Positions 11,551 to 23,800 of a stretch of DNA of 64,000 bases are shown piece by piece. The stretch lies in NCBI RefSeq assembly GCF_002999335.1, contig NW_020312700.1:124001-188000 (forward strand), given 5' to 3'. The notes beneath the pieces were generated by a model. The model made no database searches, was not told the DNA's origin, and saw only the letters and a program-made list of their open reading frames with translations. Source of the DNA: Cyclospora cayetanensis (taxonomy: Eukaryota > Apicomplexa > Conoidasida > Eucoccidiorida > Eimeriidae). The first letter of the stretch is position 1, and every line of letters begins with the position of its first letter. The translations under genes were made by a program, and so were the position numbers.

Positions 11551-14025
11551 CTAAAGACACGAAACTGTCTGCTGTTTCAATTGAAGTTTTCGGTGCGGCT
11601 GCCGGGGATCTTGCTGCTGCCAGGAGAGCCGCGTGCACGCTCGGTGAAGTGTCTGCCGCAATTGTAGCAGTACCTCTTGAGCTGCGTCGGCCTGTTGCTG
11701 GTGCTGCTGTTGGGTGCAACGAGGCTCCCCTGCAGCAGCACAAATCCCAAACGCTGCGGCAGCTTGTTGCAGTGTCTCCTCGAGCAGTTGCAGCTGCTGC
11801 CGCCGCACCTGAGGGGCCGCATGCGCCATCTGCTGCAGCAGGGGGGCGCGCTGGAGCGCTTGCAGAAGCTGCAGCAACAAAGAGAGCTCCCCCGCTGCTG
11901 CGTCTGCTGTTTTAGTAGACGTGAAAGTGTGCTCTTCATGCTCGCCTTCAGTCAGTTCCCCATCTCCGCAGTGGCCTTCTGCGACTGCGGGTACTGCCGC
12001 GCAGTCCGCAGTGACACACAACAGCAGCACGAAAGCCTTAGGCTTTAGGCCTGCCACAACGCTAGGGGCAGCGCATGCGGTTGCCCAACGTATTCGGAGC
12101 TGCCGCAGTAGCCAGTGCTGCTTTTGTAGCTGCTGCTGCTGTCGTTCCAAGAGCAGCGGGGTAAGAGATCGAAGTGCCTGCAGGGAAGAGGCAAGGGAGT
12201 GCTGCGGGAGGCTGCAGGGTCCTTTCGCTAGCAGCTGATGTAGCAAACGGGCGCAAAGCAAAAGCCGCTGCTGCTGCACGGCTGCGCCGAAAGACGCGCA
12301 GTTTACTGTGGAGAAGTACCGCAGCGTCGTACAGAGCTGGTCCCCTCGCATGTCCCCGGCAGCGGCAGCGGCTGCTGCATGCGGTAGCAGAGCTCTTGCA
12401 ACTAATGCTGCTTCTGCAGCTGTCAAAAAGGCGGGGGGCTGTCCTGCTGCTGCTTCTGCTCCTGCAGTTGGAGAGGCTGCATCTTCAGGGGGAGTCCGAG
12501 AACCTTCATCGGAGTGCTTGCTCTCGTGTTCCCGCTGATATTGCTGCTGCAGGCGGAGGTATGATGAAACAAAGAAAGCAGTGTCAGAAACAGCCTGAGC
12601 ACGCAGGAAGGCGGGCTGGGGTCGCTTACAATTCTGCTGTAACGGGGTACTGACATCAGCGGGGGGTCCAGCATCAGCAGCAGCAAGCGCAGCAAACAGA
12701 ATCACCCTAGCAGCCGGAAGGTCTAAGTGTTCTACAGCCGCAAGGGCCTTGCCGGCTGCAGCAAATTGTTCGGCCCGGTGCAAGACTTCGCGCTGCTGCA
12801 TTTGTTCTTCCTCCAGTTTTTTTTGTTCCTGCTGCATGTGTTCTTCCTCCGGATTTTTTTGTTCCTGATGCATGTGTTCTTTCTCCAGTGTTTTTTGTTC
12901 CTGCTGCACTTGCTCTTCATCTGAATCCAGGATGAGCTGTGTCAAGCGATATGTGAGGTGGATGTACACCGCAGAAGTCCGATGACCCAGTGCAGCAAGG
13001 GACACGAGAATAGCGGAGACTTCTCGCAGCGTTGCAGCTGTTGCTTTCCACTGTACCTCTGTTGCCGTCCTGTCCACCAATTCGTTCGCTGCTGGCGCTG
13101 CAGCAGCAGCAACTCCGTTGCGGCGAGCCAGCAACAGAGCATGCAGCAGCACCGACAAATCGGCAGCCAGAAAGCTCCTCAAACAGCGAGCGCTAAAGCG
13201 GGTTACAGCAGCGGCAAAAAGTAACTCGATGAGCTGTAGCGTCGTCTTTTGCTGGAGTTGCAGCAAATCCTCTGAGTTTCCTGGTTGTTCCTGCTGACAC
13301 TCTCCGTCCCGCGGAGGCTTCTGCTGTTGGATTGGGTAAGCGTGGGCAGCAAGGAGAAGGCAGTGGGTTGCAGTGGCTGCTGTTAGTGCGGGCAAGAAAT
13401 AAATGGAATCTACCAGACAAGCTCGCAGCCGTCTACTTGATGCAGTCCTGCTGCTGCTCTCCAGGTGCATCTGACCCTGCAGCTGCTGCACTGCAGTCCG
13501 AAACTCCCTGAGCAATTTGGTACCGTAATGCATGCTCGGCAAGCTTTCCTGTTGAAGCTGCATTGGTTTCTCCTGTAGGACGTGCAGCAGCTTTTGCTGC
13601 GCTTCCGTCAGGGGGTGCTGCAGCAGCAACAGACGGGCGAGCCACTGTCGCTGCAACGACTCCCGTGATGCCTCCATGAGCTTTCCCTTCCACCTTACGT
13701 CCTCCCGGTCTAAACGGCCGCTATTGCTACCTTTGCAAGCAGCCACCTTTCTGCTGGATTCCCTTGCAAGGGCCCTACCCCGCGCAGCCCGCTGGTTACA
13801 GGGAGGGAAGAGGATACGACACGTTGTTGTTGCTCTCGTTGTTGTTGCGTTGGTTGTTGCTCTGGCTGCTTCTAGAAGGTCCCCTAGGCTGTCAGCCGGT
13901 CGGTCCGGGGGAATGGTCGTGGTGTTGCTGCTGGGGGCCTTCCTGCCCGAGCCACTGCAAGTACTACTCCAGAGCCTCCGTGCTGTACGTACAAAGTGGC
14001 TGCGCCACAAGGCCGGTGGCATCAT
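11551..14025 (-). CDS. Gln/Ala-rich helical-repeat protein, probably mitochondrial (HPR-like)
   Basis: A single uninterrupted exon of 824 codons. I chose the ATG pair at 14025-14020 because the peptide from there, MMPPALWRSHFVRTARRLW, has the Arg-rich, acid-free amphipathic look of a mitochondrial presequence; the open frame extends 55 codons further upstream without an obvious signal. The body is almost all alpha-helical, with Leu/Ala-rich repeats such as LREVSAILVSLAALGHRT and a similar unit in the C-terminal half. These resemble the heptatricopeptide or OPR-like RNA-binding repeats found in apicomplexan RAP-domain proteins, but no RAP domain is visible. A 36-bp tandem repeat encodes a Glu/Gln-rich spacer. 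If the family call is right, it would act in mitochondrial ribosome or transcript handling. The family call is tentative; that it is a real gene is fairly sure. Confidence 0.65.
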   Translation of the reverse strand: MMPPALWRSHFVRTARRLWSSTCSGSGRKAPSSNTTTIPPDRPADSLGDLLEAARATTNATTTRATTTCRILFPPCNQRAARGRALARESSRKVAACKGSNSGRLDREDVRWKGKLMEASRESLQRQWLARLLLLQHPLTEAQQKLLHVLQEKPMQLQQESLPSMHYGTKLLREFRTAVQQLQGQMHLESSSRTASSRRLRACLVDSIYFLPALTAATATHCLLLAAHAYPIQQQKPPRDGECQQEQPGNSEDLLQLQQKTTLQLIELLFAAAVTRFSARCLRSFLAADLSVLLHALLLARRNGVAAAAAPAANELVDRTATEVQWKATAATLREVSAILVSLAALGHRTSAVYIHLTYRLTQLILDSDEEQVQQEQKTLEKEHMHQEQKNPEEEHMQQEQKKLEEEQMQQREVLHRAEQFAAAGKALAAVEHLDLPAARVILFAALAAADAGPPADVSTPLQQNCKRPQPAFLRAQAVSDTAFFVSSYLRLQQQYQREHESKHSDEGSRTPPEDAASPTAGAEAAAGQPPAFLTAAEAALVARALLPHAAAAAAAGDMRGDQLCTTLRYFSTVNCASFGAAVQQQRLLLCARLLHQLLAKGPCSLPQHSLASSLQALRSLTPLLLERQQQQLQKQHWLLRQLRIRWATACAAPSVVAGLKPKAFVLLLCVTADCAAVPAVAEGHCGDGELTEGEHEEHTFTSTKTADAAAGELSLLLQLLQALQRAPLLQQMAHAAPQVRRQQLQLLEETLQQAAAAFGICAAAGEPRCTQQQHQQQADAAQEVLLQLRQTLHRACTRLSWQQQDPRQPHRKLQLKQQTVSCL
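12805..12912 (-). repeat. 36-bp in-frame tandem repeat
   Basis: Three full units (12805-12840, 12841-12876, 12877-12912) plus a partial one. On the minus strand each unit encodes a 12-residue Gln/Glu/Lys/His/Met-rich stretch of the type HMQQEQKKLEEE. Units differ by a few bases. The period is a multiple of three, so unit number can change without a frameshift. Confidence 0.9.
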
Positions 14026-14694
14026 GGCCGCTGCTGCCTTTATGTGGGCGGTCCACATGCATGCCTTATTCCCCCCCCGCCCTTGCCGCAGCTGCAGCAC
14101 CAACGGCAACCATTGCTGCTGTTGGATGCTGGTTGAAGCGCCAGTTCTCACAGCTGGAAGGAGCGCGTCCGTCGCAGCAGTCAAAAGCAATCAGACCATA
14201 ATGCTCGGCGCAGGAATTCCATAGAAGCCGCTTAATTTGGTGGTGCTCCGCCACGGGTGCCCTGGAGGGCCCCCATCGTGGGAGCCGTGGGCCCTTCAAG
14301 GGCCTCCGCTCGGCCTGAGTGAGGAGCACTGCGTGCAGAATGCAGCAGAAAGCTGTGATTTCTCCCACCTGCATGAATAATTTATGTTCTTAAATCCTAG
14401 ATGCGTAGTAGCACGTGTGTGTCGACGCGAGAGCAGCAGTCAGGGGGAGTTGCATGTGTGGTGAGCAGAGTAGTCTAGCATGCCTGTTACCCTTGCTGAA
14501 CCAAGCGCCTGCGCCTCTGGCGCCAGTTAGTGGTCCGTATATACATTTTTCCGTGGGGTTCCATACTTCGCACGTAAGGCAGCTGCTAGCATCGCTGGCA
14601 CAGCCAAGGCACGAGCAGCAGGGCAGCAAGCCTACACCGAGCAGCGACTCCAGCAACAAGAGAAGCCACAACGCAGTGTGGTGCTAGTGAAGAA

Positions 14695-16072
14695 ATGGAA
14701 GCGCCAGAGGCTGCTTCTGGTGACCAAGCTGTCCTTACTTCCAGCGGCGAATCCGCGGCAACCGGGCCCTTGAGTCGGTGGGGCCCCGATGTGTATGTAC
14801 ACCCCGAGGCACACATAAATGGAAATGTACGTCTTGGTGCGGGATGCTGTGTCTGTGCCGCCGCAAAGATACAGGGGGGCGACGGAGGTATAGAATTCGG
14901 CAGGTACACGGTTGTGCGCGAACTGGCCACTATCTCCAACGCGTAAGCAAAAGGCCTCCTCGCTATGCAGTATCCCTTTTGCAGCGTTTTCTGATCTGCA
15001 CGTGATTCTTCTCGTCATTGCTGACCGTCCCACCCTCCGCCTCCTCAGCCTTTCGAAGGCTCCTGCGCGTTGAGCCATCAGGGTATCTCCTTCTGGCCCT
15101 TCGACTTCCCCCTGTGTTCTTGTTGAAGGCTTCCCACCCCAATGACTGTCGGCAGTTTCTGCCTCTTTGAAGAGGCATCCGGTAAGTCGACTGTGCTTCC
15201 ACTGTAGCCTCTTCGACTTCCGCCTATCGCCACGGGCGCTTGTCGTGCGTCGAGCCTGACACTGGCCGGCTTTCACCACGGATACAGCAAGGGCTGCTAC
15301 TGCCGCTAAAGTATGTGCCTGTCCATTCAGCTGTATACAACGTGTGCTCCATCAGAGACTTCGCGAGAGTCGGCACCAGAGGTAGAGAGAAGGACTTAAA
15401 AATGCCATACAGAGCCCTCCCTTCGTTAGCCCCCATGTTGAGCAGCGCATGGTATATATTTGAGGCCATTGACGTTCTCCCCTTTTGGTTTGTGGTTTTA
15501 CTTTCCCTGCATTGCAGCACATGTCTCAGGCTGCGACTGCCTTGGAGAGGGCAGCCGTATTGCCGCAAATTGTGAAGTGACCTCGGGAAGCCCCTCTGTG
15601 GGGCCCCAAGAAGTCGTTTATGGTCCATCCAAGAGGGCATATGACTCTAATGCTATAAGTGTGAGGTCCATGCCTTACTCCATGTGCCGTCCAACGCCGC
15701 TAGCAAGCTCTGTTCTGCATTGTTTGTAGGCCTTCGAAGCCTTCTGCATTTGCTCCTCCTACAGGGCCGAAGGGGGGCCTTCCGTGTTAGATGTGCCTTT
15801 AGAGTACCTTAAGGACGTCCATCGTCTAGGGTCTGAAGGTTCCTACAGCACGGAACTGGTTCAGATGCATCTGGGTGGTAGCTTTTTAGCGTGTGGAAAT
15901 AGAAAGGCCTAGCATGCACAGTACTTGCTACCTCCCTCTACCTCTGGTGTTTGTGTGCGTCCCCCCTGTCTGTCTCCTCTTGCAGAAACAAGCCCAATTA
16001 CTTGCCTATGATATTGCCGCACTGAAACGGCAATTGAAGCCTTTCGCGGATTACGAGTCTCATTCACACTAA
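14695..16072 (+). CDS. DCTN6: Dynactin subunit 6 (p27)-like left-handed beta-helix protein
   Basis: p27 caps the pointed end of dynactin with p25 and helps dynein choose cargo. Exon 1 (14695-14942) encodes DVYVHPEAHINGNVRLGAG and ends with IEFGRYTVVRELATISN, matching the p27 turns up to LIEEQALIIN. Exon 2 (15129-15181, 53 bp) gives PMTVGSFCLFEEAS, the counterpart of PMIIGTNNVFEVGCYS; exon 3 from 15528 gives CLGEGSRIAANCEVTSG and EVVYG. The exon 1-2 and 2-3 phases match exactly. An exon from 15765 encodes LDVPLEYLKDVHRLG, matching the p27 tail LQLDFLMKILPNYHHLKK, and the last exon (15986-16072) adds a helix ending KPFADYESHSH before TAA. The donors of exons 3 and 4 are not settled. Other beta-helix families (gamma carbonic anhydrase, acyltransferases) fit less well because of the C-terminal helix. 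Confidence 0.75.
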
Positions 16073-17809
16073 GGACCCTATCGTGTGGGCCGTATCCTCC
16101 GCTTGCGTTTTTTTGTATAAGGCCCATTGTCGTAACAGAGTCCTTGAAACGTTCCAAGATTCTCTTCTTAGGTCTTAGGAGAGACTCATAGGGTTTCTGC
16201 TGGCTCTTTCACCCCCCCTGTATATGAAAGCTACAGCCAACTGAAGAGATAGCAAAGTTTCGTTATGCTTGGGCATGTGCGATTGCAGAAGTCGCCTAGC
16301 AGACCCCGAAACATTTGGGAGTGGGTTTGGAGGAGTATACTGCTGCTTCGTTGTTACTCACTAGGGGTACTGCGAGGTACCGCTGGCGCGAAGGGGGGCC
16401 CTCAAAGCCAATAAGCTCTAATCACCTTTGCTGTAGCAGTGTGACCAGTGCAGTTGACAGATCCATGTAGAAGGAAGGAGGATGAAGGAATGCCCGTTTT
16501 CCTTCATACGCTGGTGAATGGAATGACACACACTGGGGAAAGAAAAGGGGGGAAGAGTAGGTGAGGGAGATGGCGGCCAGGGGCGGGGGCCTCAGCGACC
16601 CAAGGTCCAGTAAAGGCCTTTTCCTCAGATTTCCATGCAGTGCCATAGAGAAAAGAATGTATTTTTGGTAGAGGTCTGAGGCTCTGTGGGTGTTCATCTA
16701 CCCGCGAGATAGTCAGGTGTAGAGACCTACTCTGGCAGCTTGGATGTCCCCTGGACTGGTACTGTAGGCTGTCTTTGATCGTCTCTAGTGAGCTTTTTTT
16801 CTCATTTTACAGTAATGCATTCTTTTTTTATCGTTATTCACGCAAACTAAGTATCAGAAGGCTAAATGCTGGGCCCCTCAAGAGGGGGCCCTCTCCAGTG
16901 GTTTCCCGTGGTCTGAAGCCCCAGGCTCGTGCTTACAAGAGACCCCCGCCCACAAACGATTCCGCTGCTCCTACCGAAATCTTCCTTCAAAGAGGTGTTC
17001 CGTGGCTTGAGGCTCTCCAAGCCTTAAGGTCGCTTATGCTAGCAACTTTTGACAAGACCAATTGCCTGCACTGCCTTGCTGTGTGGTCATCGAAGGACAT
17101 TTTCATAGGCCTCAGGGATCCAGAAAAGCCTCTCTTGGGGCTTTGAGAGCCACCAACACCTCAAAACGCCCTAGTTAAAAGGGAGCTTTAACGGAATGAA
17201 GCACTACGTTTGATGAAACGGGCTCAAAAGGTGGCAGCAACACTCCTGTCGACAGCGAAAGAGTAGTACTAGAGACAGGGCGACATCTTCATTGACTTTC
17301 AAAAACAGAGAGACTGCCTGTCTGCCTTTCTCTGAACTCTGGAAGGGAGCCCGAAGGTGTCATTTGTGCCTTTCTAAAGTCGAACAGGATGCAGGCCTTT
17401 GGGGGCCCCTACTTTCTTGACGAGGAGCTCCCACCAGTTTCGCCTGTTTGCGTCTTCCACGGAGGACAGTAGGCCTCCTTTGGATGTGTATAAGAACTGT
17501 CTCCCTCTCTCTCTCCCTACCTGTGTGGTTGTGGCTCGCTGCACTCTTGTCTTGTAACGGATGCCTCCCTCTCGTTTACCTTACACTTTGGGGGTTCTGA
17601 ACATGAACAGTTGCACGAGTGCCCCCAGTGCAGTGAATCCTAAGCTGCTTTTCAAATGAGGCTCTGCTCTTGGTGTCACCCAAGCGTCCTGATATTTTCG
17701 AGACTCTGGTCTCTTGCGCTTTCCTACATGTGTGGTTTTCTGTGTTCCCTGCCTTCTCCGAGAGGCATTTTGACTTTCCTCCTCCGGGGGTCTCTTCACG
17801 GTTGCGAGA
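16073..17809. other. Intergenic region upstream of the potassium channel gene
   Basis: No gene supported. A plus-strand open frame at 16775-17146 ends with RDPEKPLLGL but shows no domain, no signal peptide and no clear splice partner. GGGGCCCC-type boxes occur at about 16875 and 17400, and the final 300 bp are pyrimidine-rich, as expected of a 5' leader. Confidence 0.45.
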
Positions 17810-20800
17810 ATGCCGCTTCAGCTGCCTCCCTCAGTCTTCACCTACTCTCGGTTGCTCCGATTATGCTTGGATCTGGCGGTTGTTCTTGCTCTCGTGGGTT
17901 CCATGATGTATGTCGCCCTGGATAGCAATACATGGGACTACGCGCCGGTTCGAATTATCCCCACAATCATCGGCTGGAGCCTCTTCGCACTCAGCTTGCT
18001 CCTCAGCGACAAGCTCTACCAGCTGTACAAAGAGTGGCTTCAGGGATGGCCTTCGTAAGCGCAAGATGACCTCGTAATCAATCACCAGCAAGTTCTGTTT
18101 GGGTTGGTGGCTTGGCACCGCGCTCATAGAAAAAAATTCATTCAGCCCTTAAAGCGCTGGTGTTTTTGCCCCGTTAAAGATGTTCCACGGGTATTCTCCT
18201 TGGACTTGCTGACGACGCTGAGGCTGGTGCCGCTGCGGCTGGCTGCTTAGGGGGCTAGGAACGCGTGGCGGCTCAATGTGCTGATACTGCGATTGTAGGC
18301 TAAACAGCTGGCAGACACTTTCCACCGAGTGTCGGTGGTGCCGGTCCTTCCGGAAGTGTGGAACGGAATCAATGGACTTCAAGCATCTCAACGCCAGCGA
18401 GACATACTTGGCCAGTCAGTTCCATCGATTTATGGTTAGGGGGGTTTACATGTTGGAGATTGGGGCCGGGGAAGTGGGGTTCAAGCGCTTACGGGCTGCC
18501 GTGCAATGCTATGCGAACGAGGCGTTTGGAGGGGAGCGCTCTGCGTTTAAGAAATGAAGGCGACGACAAACGCGGGAACAGATTGAATGCATTTCTAGCC
18601 CACATGCCTTCAGTATCCATCGTTGCCCAAAATGAATAGGGCATTTCGAAGGCTGCTGGTTTTTCTGGTCCGCAGGAGTGGTGAGATGGGTGATGCTGCT
18701 GCATGCCAACCTGAAGAATGGTATCCATCGCGTCTGTTCAAGGCCCTCTTTTAGGGCTGCTGCTGTTCTCTGGGCCATTGGCTTTTCCGTCACCTGGTGC
18801 AGTACCTTAGCGGATTGGAGAAGAGACAGCAACGAGGAGGTCTGGCTTCGCTGGCGTCGATGTGTGCATGCAGTATCAGAATGGCTTTGTATTCGGGTCT
18901 GGCTTCTTGCTGCAGCCATACGGCTTCAGCGGTCATAGGCATCCATGTATTGCTATCATGCCTTCCATAATCTGGGTGTTTCGGTGTCTCTGCACACCTG
19001 TCATTGCGTCGTAGTGTACTTTGAGTTTCTCCTTATGCAGTCGTGCCTTGATAATACAGGTGTCCATATAGGTATTCATGTAGCTGAATCCTTGACGTGC
19101 GGTGTGTTGGCCACCATATCTAACCAGTCTCTGCACTTATATGCACGCATGCATGCATATCGTATACATATATGCATCCATGTATGTCTGACGGCTGTAC
19201 GTTTCAGCGCTGGGACTTTGGGAATCTGAGTACTACTGAGTACGCGATCCAGGAGGTCTTCTTGGCGGCTGCAACTCTGGAGTTTATTCTTTCTTTTCTT
19301 CATCAGATGGAATTACTTTCCCTCGTGCTATCTCCGTCCTTCTGGGTAGAAGTGGCGACTCTGCCGCCCTGCATTGCAGCGGTACACTTTGCGTTTGGCA
19401 CGTTCTTGGGGGACTACAGGATCTCCCAGGTGCTGCTCCTCATGGGCTGCCTAAGGTGGCTAAAGTCTTTCGGTCAGTGCCCTACTATCCAGTCACTACT
19501 AAGACGCTAAATGCAATACTGAGAGTGTTTGAATCACTGGCTGTAGAGGTGTTTGTGAATCGCCCCGCAAAGTGCCGTCTATACGTTACTAGAGAGCATT
19601 TAACTGCTTATGCTTATGCAGCTTGACCTCCTTCCCATGCAGCGGTCGTTTCAATGACACATTTCTTCCTATCGTATCTGCATCTCTGATGTGGACTCGG
19701 CATGATGAACATATATATAGATTTATACGCATGAAACTGGCGTGGGTAGTCTCCCTTTTCTAATTTTATTGCCTCTGCAATCCGCGCTTGTCCCAGATTT
19801 CGCTCGGCCGTGACTTGTGCAAGTGCTGCAGTTTTCGCGCGGTTCGTGAGCAGCAGCAGAGTATGGGGAAGCAATACGAAGGGGCAGATTGTGCAACTGA
19901 TCATGGGAATCTCACTGTTGCTGCTGACCTTCGCCTCCGCAATGTATACGGCAGAGTCAGATCATCCATTCCATAGTACCCAGGCCCCCTCCAGCTTTGC
20001 TTTCTTTGGTTTTTGGAAGTATCTCTATTTTGGGATCGTTACAATGTCCACTGGTGCGTTGTGCCCCCCTCCGCAACCATAGTATGTATCATGTGCTGTT
20101 TGGACACCTCGATCTTCACGAACCAGAGCAGGAGCTCTTCACGGCTATTGGCACCAACTGCAGCCCTTTCTGCATATTTGCATTCCCTCGTCTGTAGTTT
20201 TAACTCTCAGCACCTCATCCAGCACGATAGCTCTCCCCCTTCTTGTCTTTTCTCATCTGATCACGTGGTTCTCTCGCACAGTCTAGACGGGTATAAATGA
20301 CGCGCCATCAATTCTGCGCTTTGTCTTCCGCCCTTCAAGTTTTCCCGCTCTGTGTCTTCTGGTTGTTTGCCTTCGTCTTCCTTGCGTCCTGCCATATTGT
20401 TGCGCCATGTTTCGCGGTTTTCGAACGGTTCTCTGTGTTTCGTGCCTCTACTTTCCTCCTCCGTGTATGCAGCTCAATTTTTCCACTCTGACGCTTTGCT
20501 TCCTGCTGCTTTCATATGCCTTTCTTTGTGCTCTCAGTTGGTTACGGCGATATTCATCCGACAACTTGGCTTGGTCAGGGCCTCTGCGCGGTGCTGATTG
20601 TTACCTCGTTGGTTTGGGTACCCCGAGAGTTTGCAGTACTGATTGAATCTTTCTCCTCCAGGAAGAAAATCCTTGGCAGCCTCCCTCTTAGATTCTTTGA
20701 CAGCAGTTTTATTCTCCTTGTTGGGGACGTCAGCCCTTCACAGCTCTCAGCCTTTATTCAGGTGCACCATTATTCCCTTGTGCACCCTTTTCTCACTGGC

Positions 20801-23800
20801 GCACTGCAAGCACGTGCTTGCTTCCTTTCACTCTATCTCCCCTTCCGCTTTTCTGCGTCAACCTCTGCCACTTTGGCAACTTTCTCATTCTACTTGTTCC
20901 CCCTGAAACACTATTGTCGCGGCATCTCCTTTTCTCCCGTTCCCTGTCTCTCCAGTGACCTTTCCTCCTCTTCAGCTTACTGCTTTTCCATTCGTTTTGC
21001 TGCACTGCTTAGCACCGTCTTCCTCTTACTCTACCCATGACGGAGAAGCCTTGTTTGCCGTTGGCGCACTCTCTGTGTGTGCATGTATGTCCGTGTTTGC
21101 GCACTTTGGGCATCCAGGTGTGGTTCTCCTTTGCCTGCTCTTCGCCACATTGGCTGTCTTACCTATTGCTTCGTGTCTGCCTCTGGCACCCGTCCTCCTG
21201 GCTATATGCTCATCCTTCCACGCTCTACGTGTTACCCTCCTCTTCCCCTGTTCTCCTGTCTTACTCTTGCCTATGACTCTCGGCCGTGTGGCGGCCCGTT
21301 GATGCCTACAGGAAACGCGACTGCGATGCGTCACTCCCCCGAAGCTGGTTGTGCTAACAGCGGAGAACCTGAATACTTACTCTCACCAGCTGCAGGAGGC
21401 ACAGCTGGGGAGAGTGCGCATGTGTATCGTAAGTGGAGAGGCTGGCATCGGCGGTGTACATGGAGATCTCACTCTCGTGAAGCCGACACACTCAAGGTAA
21501 CACGGAACCCTAGCAACGCTGCCCACTTCTGCCATGATAGCAGCACTTGCGGATAGCTGCAGAAGTAAAACTTTTGTGTCCCACGTTACGCGGGGCTGAT
21601 GCAGCTCTGAGCTTCCGCGGACTGTCGCATCGGCTTTTTTCACATGGATGAAGCTCCTACACATGTTCCGTTTGCGCTTCTTTCGGTGCATCTGCCTATG
21701 CGGAAACACCTCAGTGTCGGCGGTATAATTGTCTTGATCCTCGCACGTGGTTGGCTCTCCCGGCCACATTGCCACTCTGCTTCTGTTTGTATTTGCTTTC
21801 CTCTGTTTGGAGTCGTCTCCGCTCGCTCTGGGCTTTCAAGAACATGAGAAATTTTATTTCTCTGTGGTGTTCGTTGCGTTTCCCAAGGGTCTGAAGAGGT
21901 CTCGTCCCTACCTGACTCCCTGTCAATTTGTGCCGCCTGTTTATTTCTCAGGGGTGTCTTTGTCCTGTCTGCCCCGGCGTCTTTTAACGTTTTCTGTGAT
22001 AGACAGGTTCTCACACGTGTCGTCAGTGTTCTTAAAGAGGGTGTAGACCCAACTCGTTGCTGCGTGCAACTTGGCACCGAGATTTGCGCAAATGTACTCG
22101 CCACCATGGGGGTCACTTCATTCAGTACGCCTGCATTTCTTCCTCTAACCTTTCTCTAACCAAGCTTTTACTTACCTGCGCGTATCTATATATATATATG
22201 CCTGTGATCCCGTATATGCTCTTCCATCTTACATGCTCATCTCCTCTCTCGTACTTCTACGGTTTTCTTCCCTTTGTCTAGCTCATCGCTACCTCTTTCG
22301 CCTCACCCCCCCTCCCTCTCTTCTTGTCAATCGTCCATTTTTGCACTGAACGTCACGTAATGCTTCTGGTCCCATGTCCTTTTCCCAGCTCCCGAATTCC
22401 TGACCTTCCCCTCCACACACCTTTCCGTTTAGAGCGCCTGCTCACAGCTCTCTGTGTTGTCTGCGTTGCTTTTCCTCTTCTTGCCAGCCATCCTTAGCGA
22501 CCTAAAGATGAGCCTGATTTCGCGTTCCCTCTCGGACTGTCCAGGCATCATTCCTCTTATCACAAACCTGAGTGGCAGCGCCTACCCAGATGTGCCCTTG
22601 GGAGTTCTGCAATCCAGGTTCAGCCCCGAGGCCATGCAGCACATTGAAGCATATATCAGGGGAGCCAAGCATGCGCTCTACAGCTTTTCCGTCCCCCCCT
22701 GTATGTATGGGATGACGTTCGAGGTGGGTCATGTGCCTGGTGCTCCTTTTGTGCAGTATAGCGCCTCCTGTAAGGTTGGGGTACGCTCCTCGTTCTTCTA
22801 CCCACCTTTCTACTGCTGCTAGCGGTGCTGTTCAAAGGAGCTTTCTCTATGTCTCCCGTGTGACGTGTGTGGAACACACATTTTTTCAAGTGGGGCGCAG
22901 AGGGAGCTGCGCTGTCGCTGCACATACTATGGCCTTGGATGGGCACTTGGATTCCAGTGGCAGCCAGACTTGCGTGCATGTAGTTTAGTCCGTATGCGCA
23001 CAGCGGGGTTGTGCAAATCAAGTGCATGTGCGTGCATGTGTGTGTGTGTCTCTTGGACTGCAGGAAGTGACGGTCAATCTCTTTCGTGTTTCTGGTGTGA
23101 TTACAGTGGGCTTTCGGAGGGGCCAGACGCCTCTGCCAGGCCGTGGCATTAGTTGCGACGACGTCCTTTCGAGGGCTTGCGCTTGTTGTTTCCCTCGCCT
23201 TGCGGCGCGTCGCGGATGCATTGGAGCCTCCCTTTCCCTCATGAAGAGCTCCTCGCTCGGGGTCCTCCACCCCCCTAGTGGCTCCTCCACCACAACAAGA
23301 CCTTCTTACTGGCTAAATCCCTACGGGAACAACTGCGTTCTAGGAGCAGGCGACAAACTCATTATTATTGCTCCCTCCGTGGCAGTGGCAGAGTGTCTCC
23401 AATATGCAACGCGCCTCCCCTGGGCTAGGCCTTTCTTTCGCATGCGCACGCTCGTGTCCCACCTGAGGCAGGCCGGGGAGACGAAGGTCTCTTGCCTCGT
23501 AAAGCCCGACCTTTTTCACCGCAAGAGCCTCTCGAAAGTTGTGGACAAACGAGGAACCCGCAATTCTGCGTTCGCTCTGCGTCCTGCTGAGGAAGCGACT
23601 GGATTCGCGGCTGTATCCCCCACAGAGGAGCTCCCGACCATCGCCACTAATCCATTGGTGGCTGTGGAAGAGGCATCTCCGGCATTTGCAAACTCTGGGC
23701 CGTCAACAGGTGTGGACGAGCAGCACTCGGATTCTTTCTTTGCCTTGCTTTCTGCCCCGATCTCCCCTATGTGTGAACACGCAAGCTGCCCCCTCCAAGC

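Noticed and set aside
13676..14224. Plus-strand open frame opposite the start of the helical-repeat gene
   Set aside because: It is the antisense of a GC-rich coding exon with periodic composition, so an open shadow frame is expected; it has no recognisable content.
16775..17146. Plus-strand frame of 123 codons upstream of the channel gene
   Set aside because: Low-complexity start, no ortholog signature that I know, no splice signals linking it to the channel.
18149..18391. Minus-strand Gln/Arg-rich frame
   Set aside because: Overlaps the second exon of the channel on the other strand, which is supported by phase.
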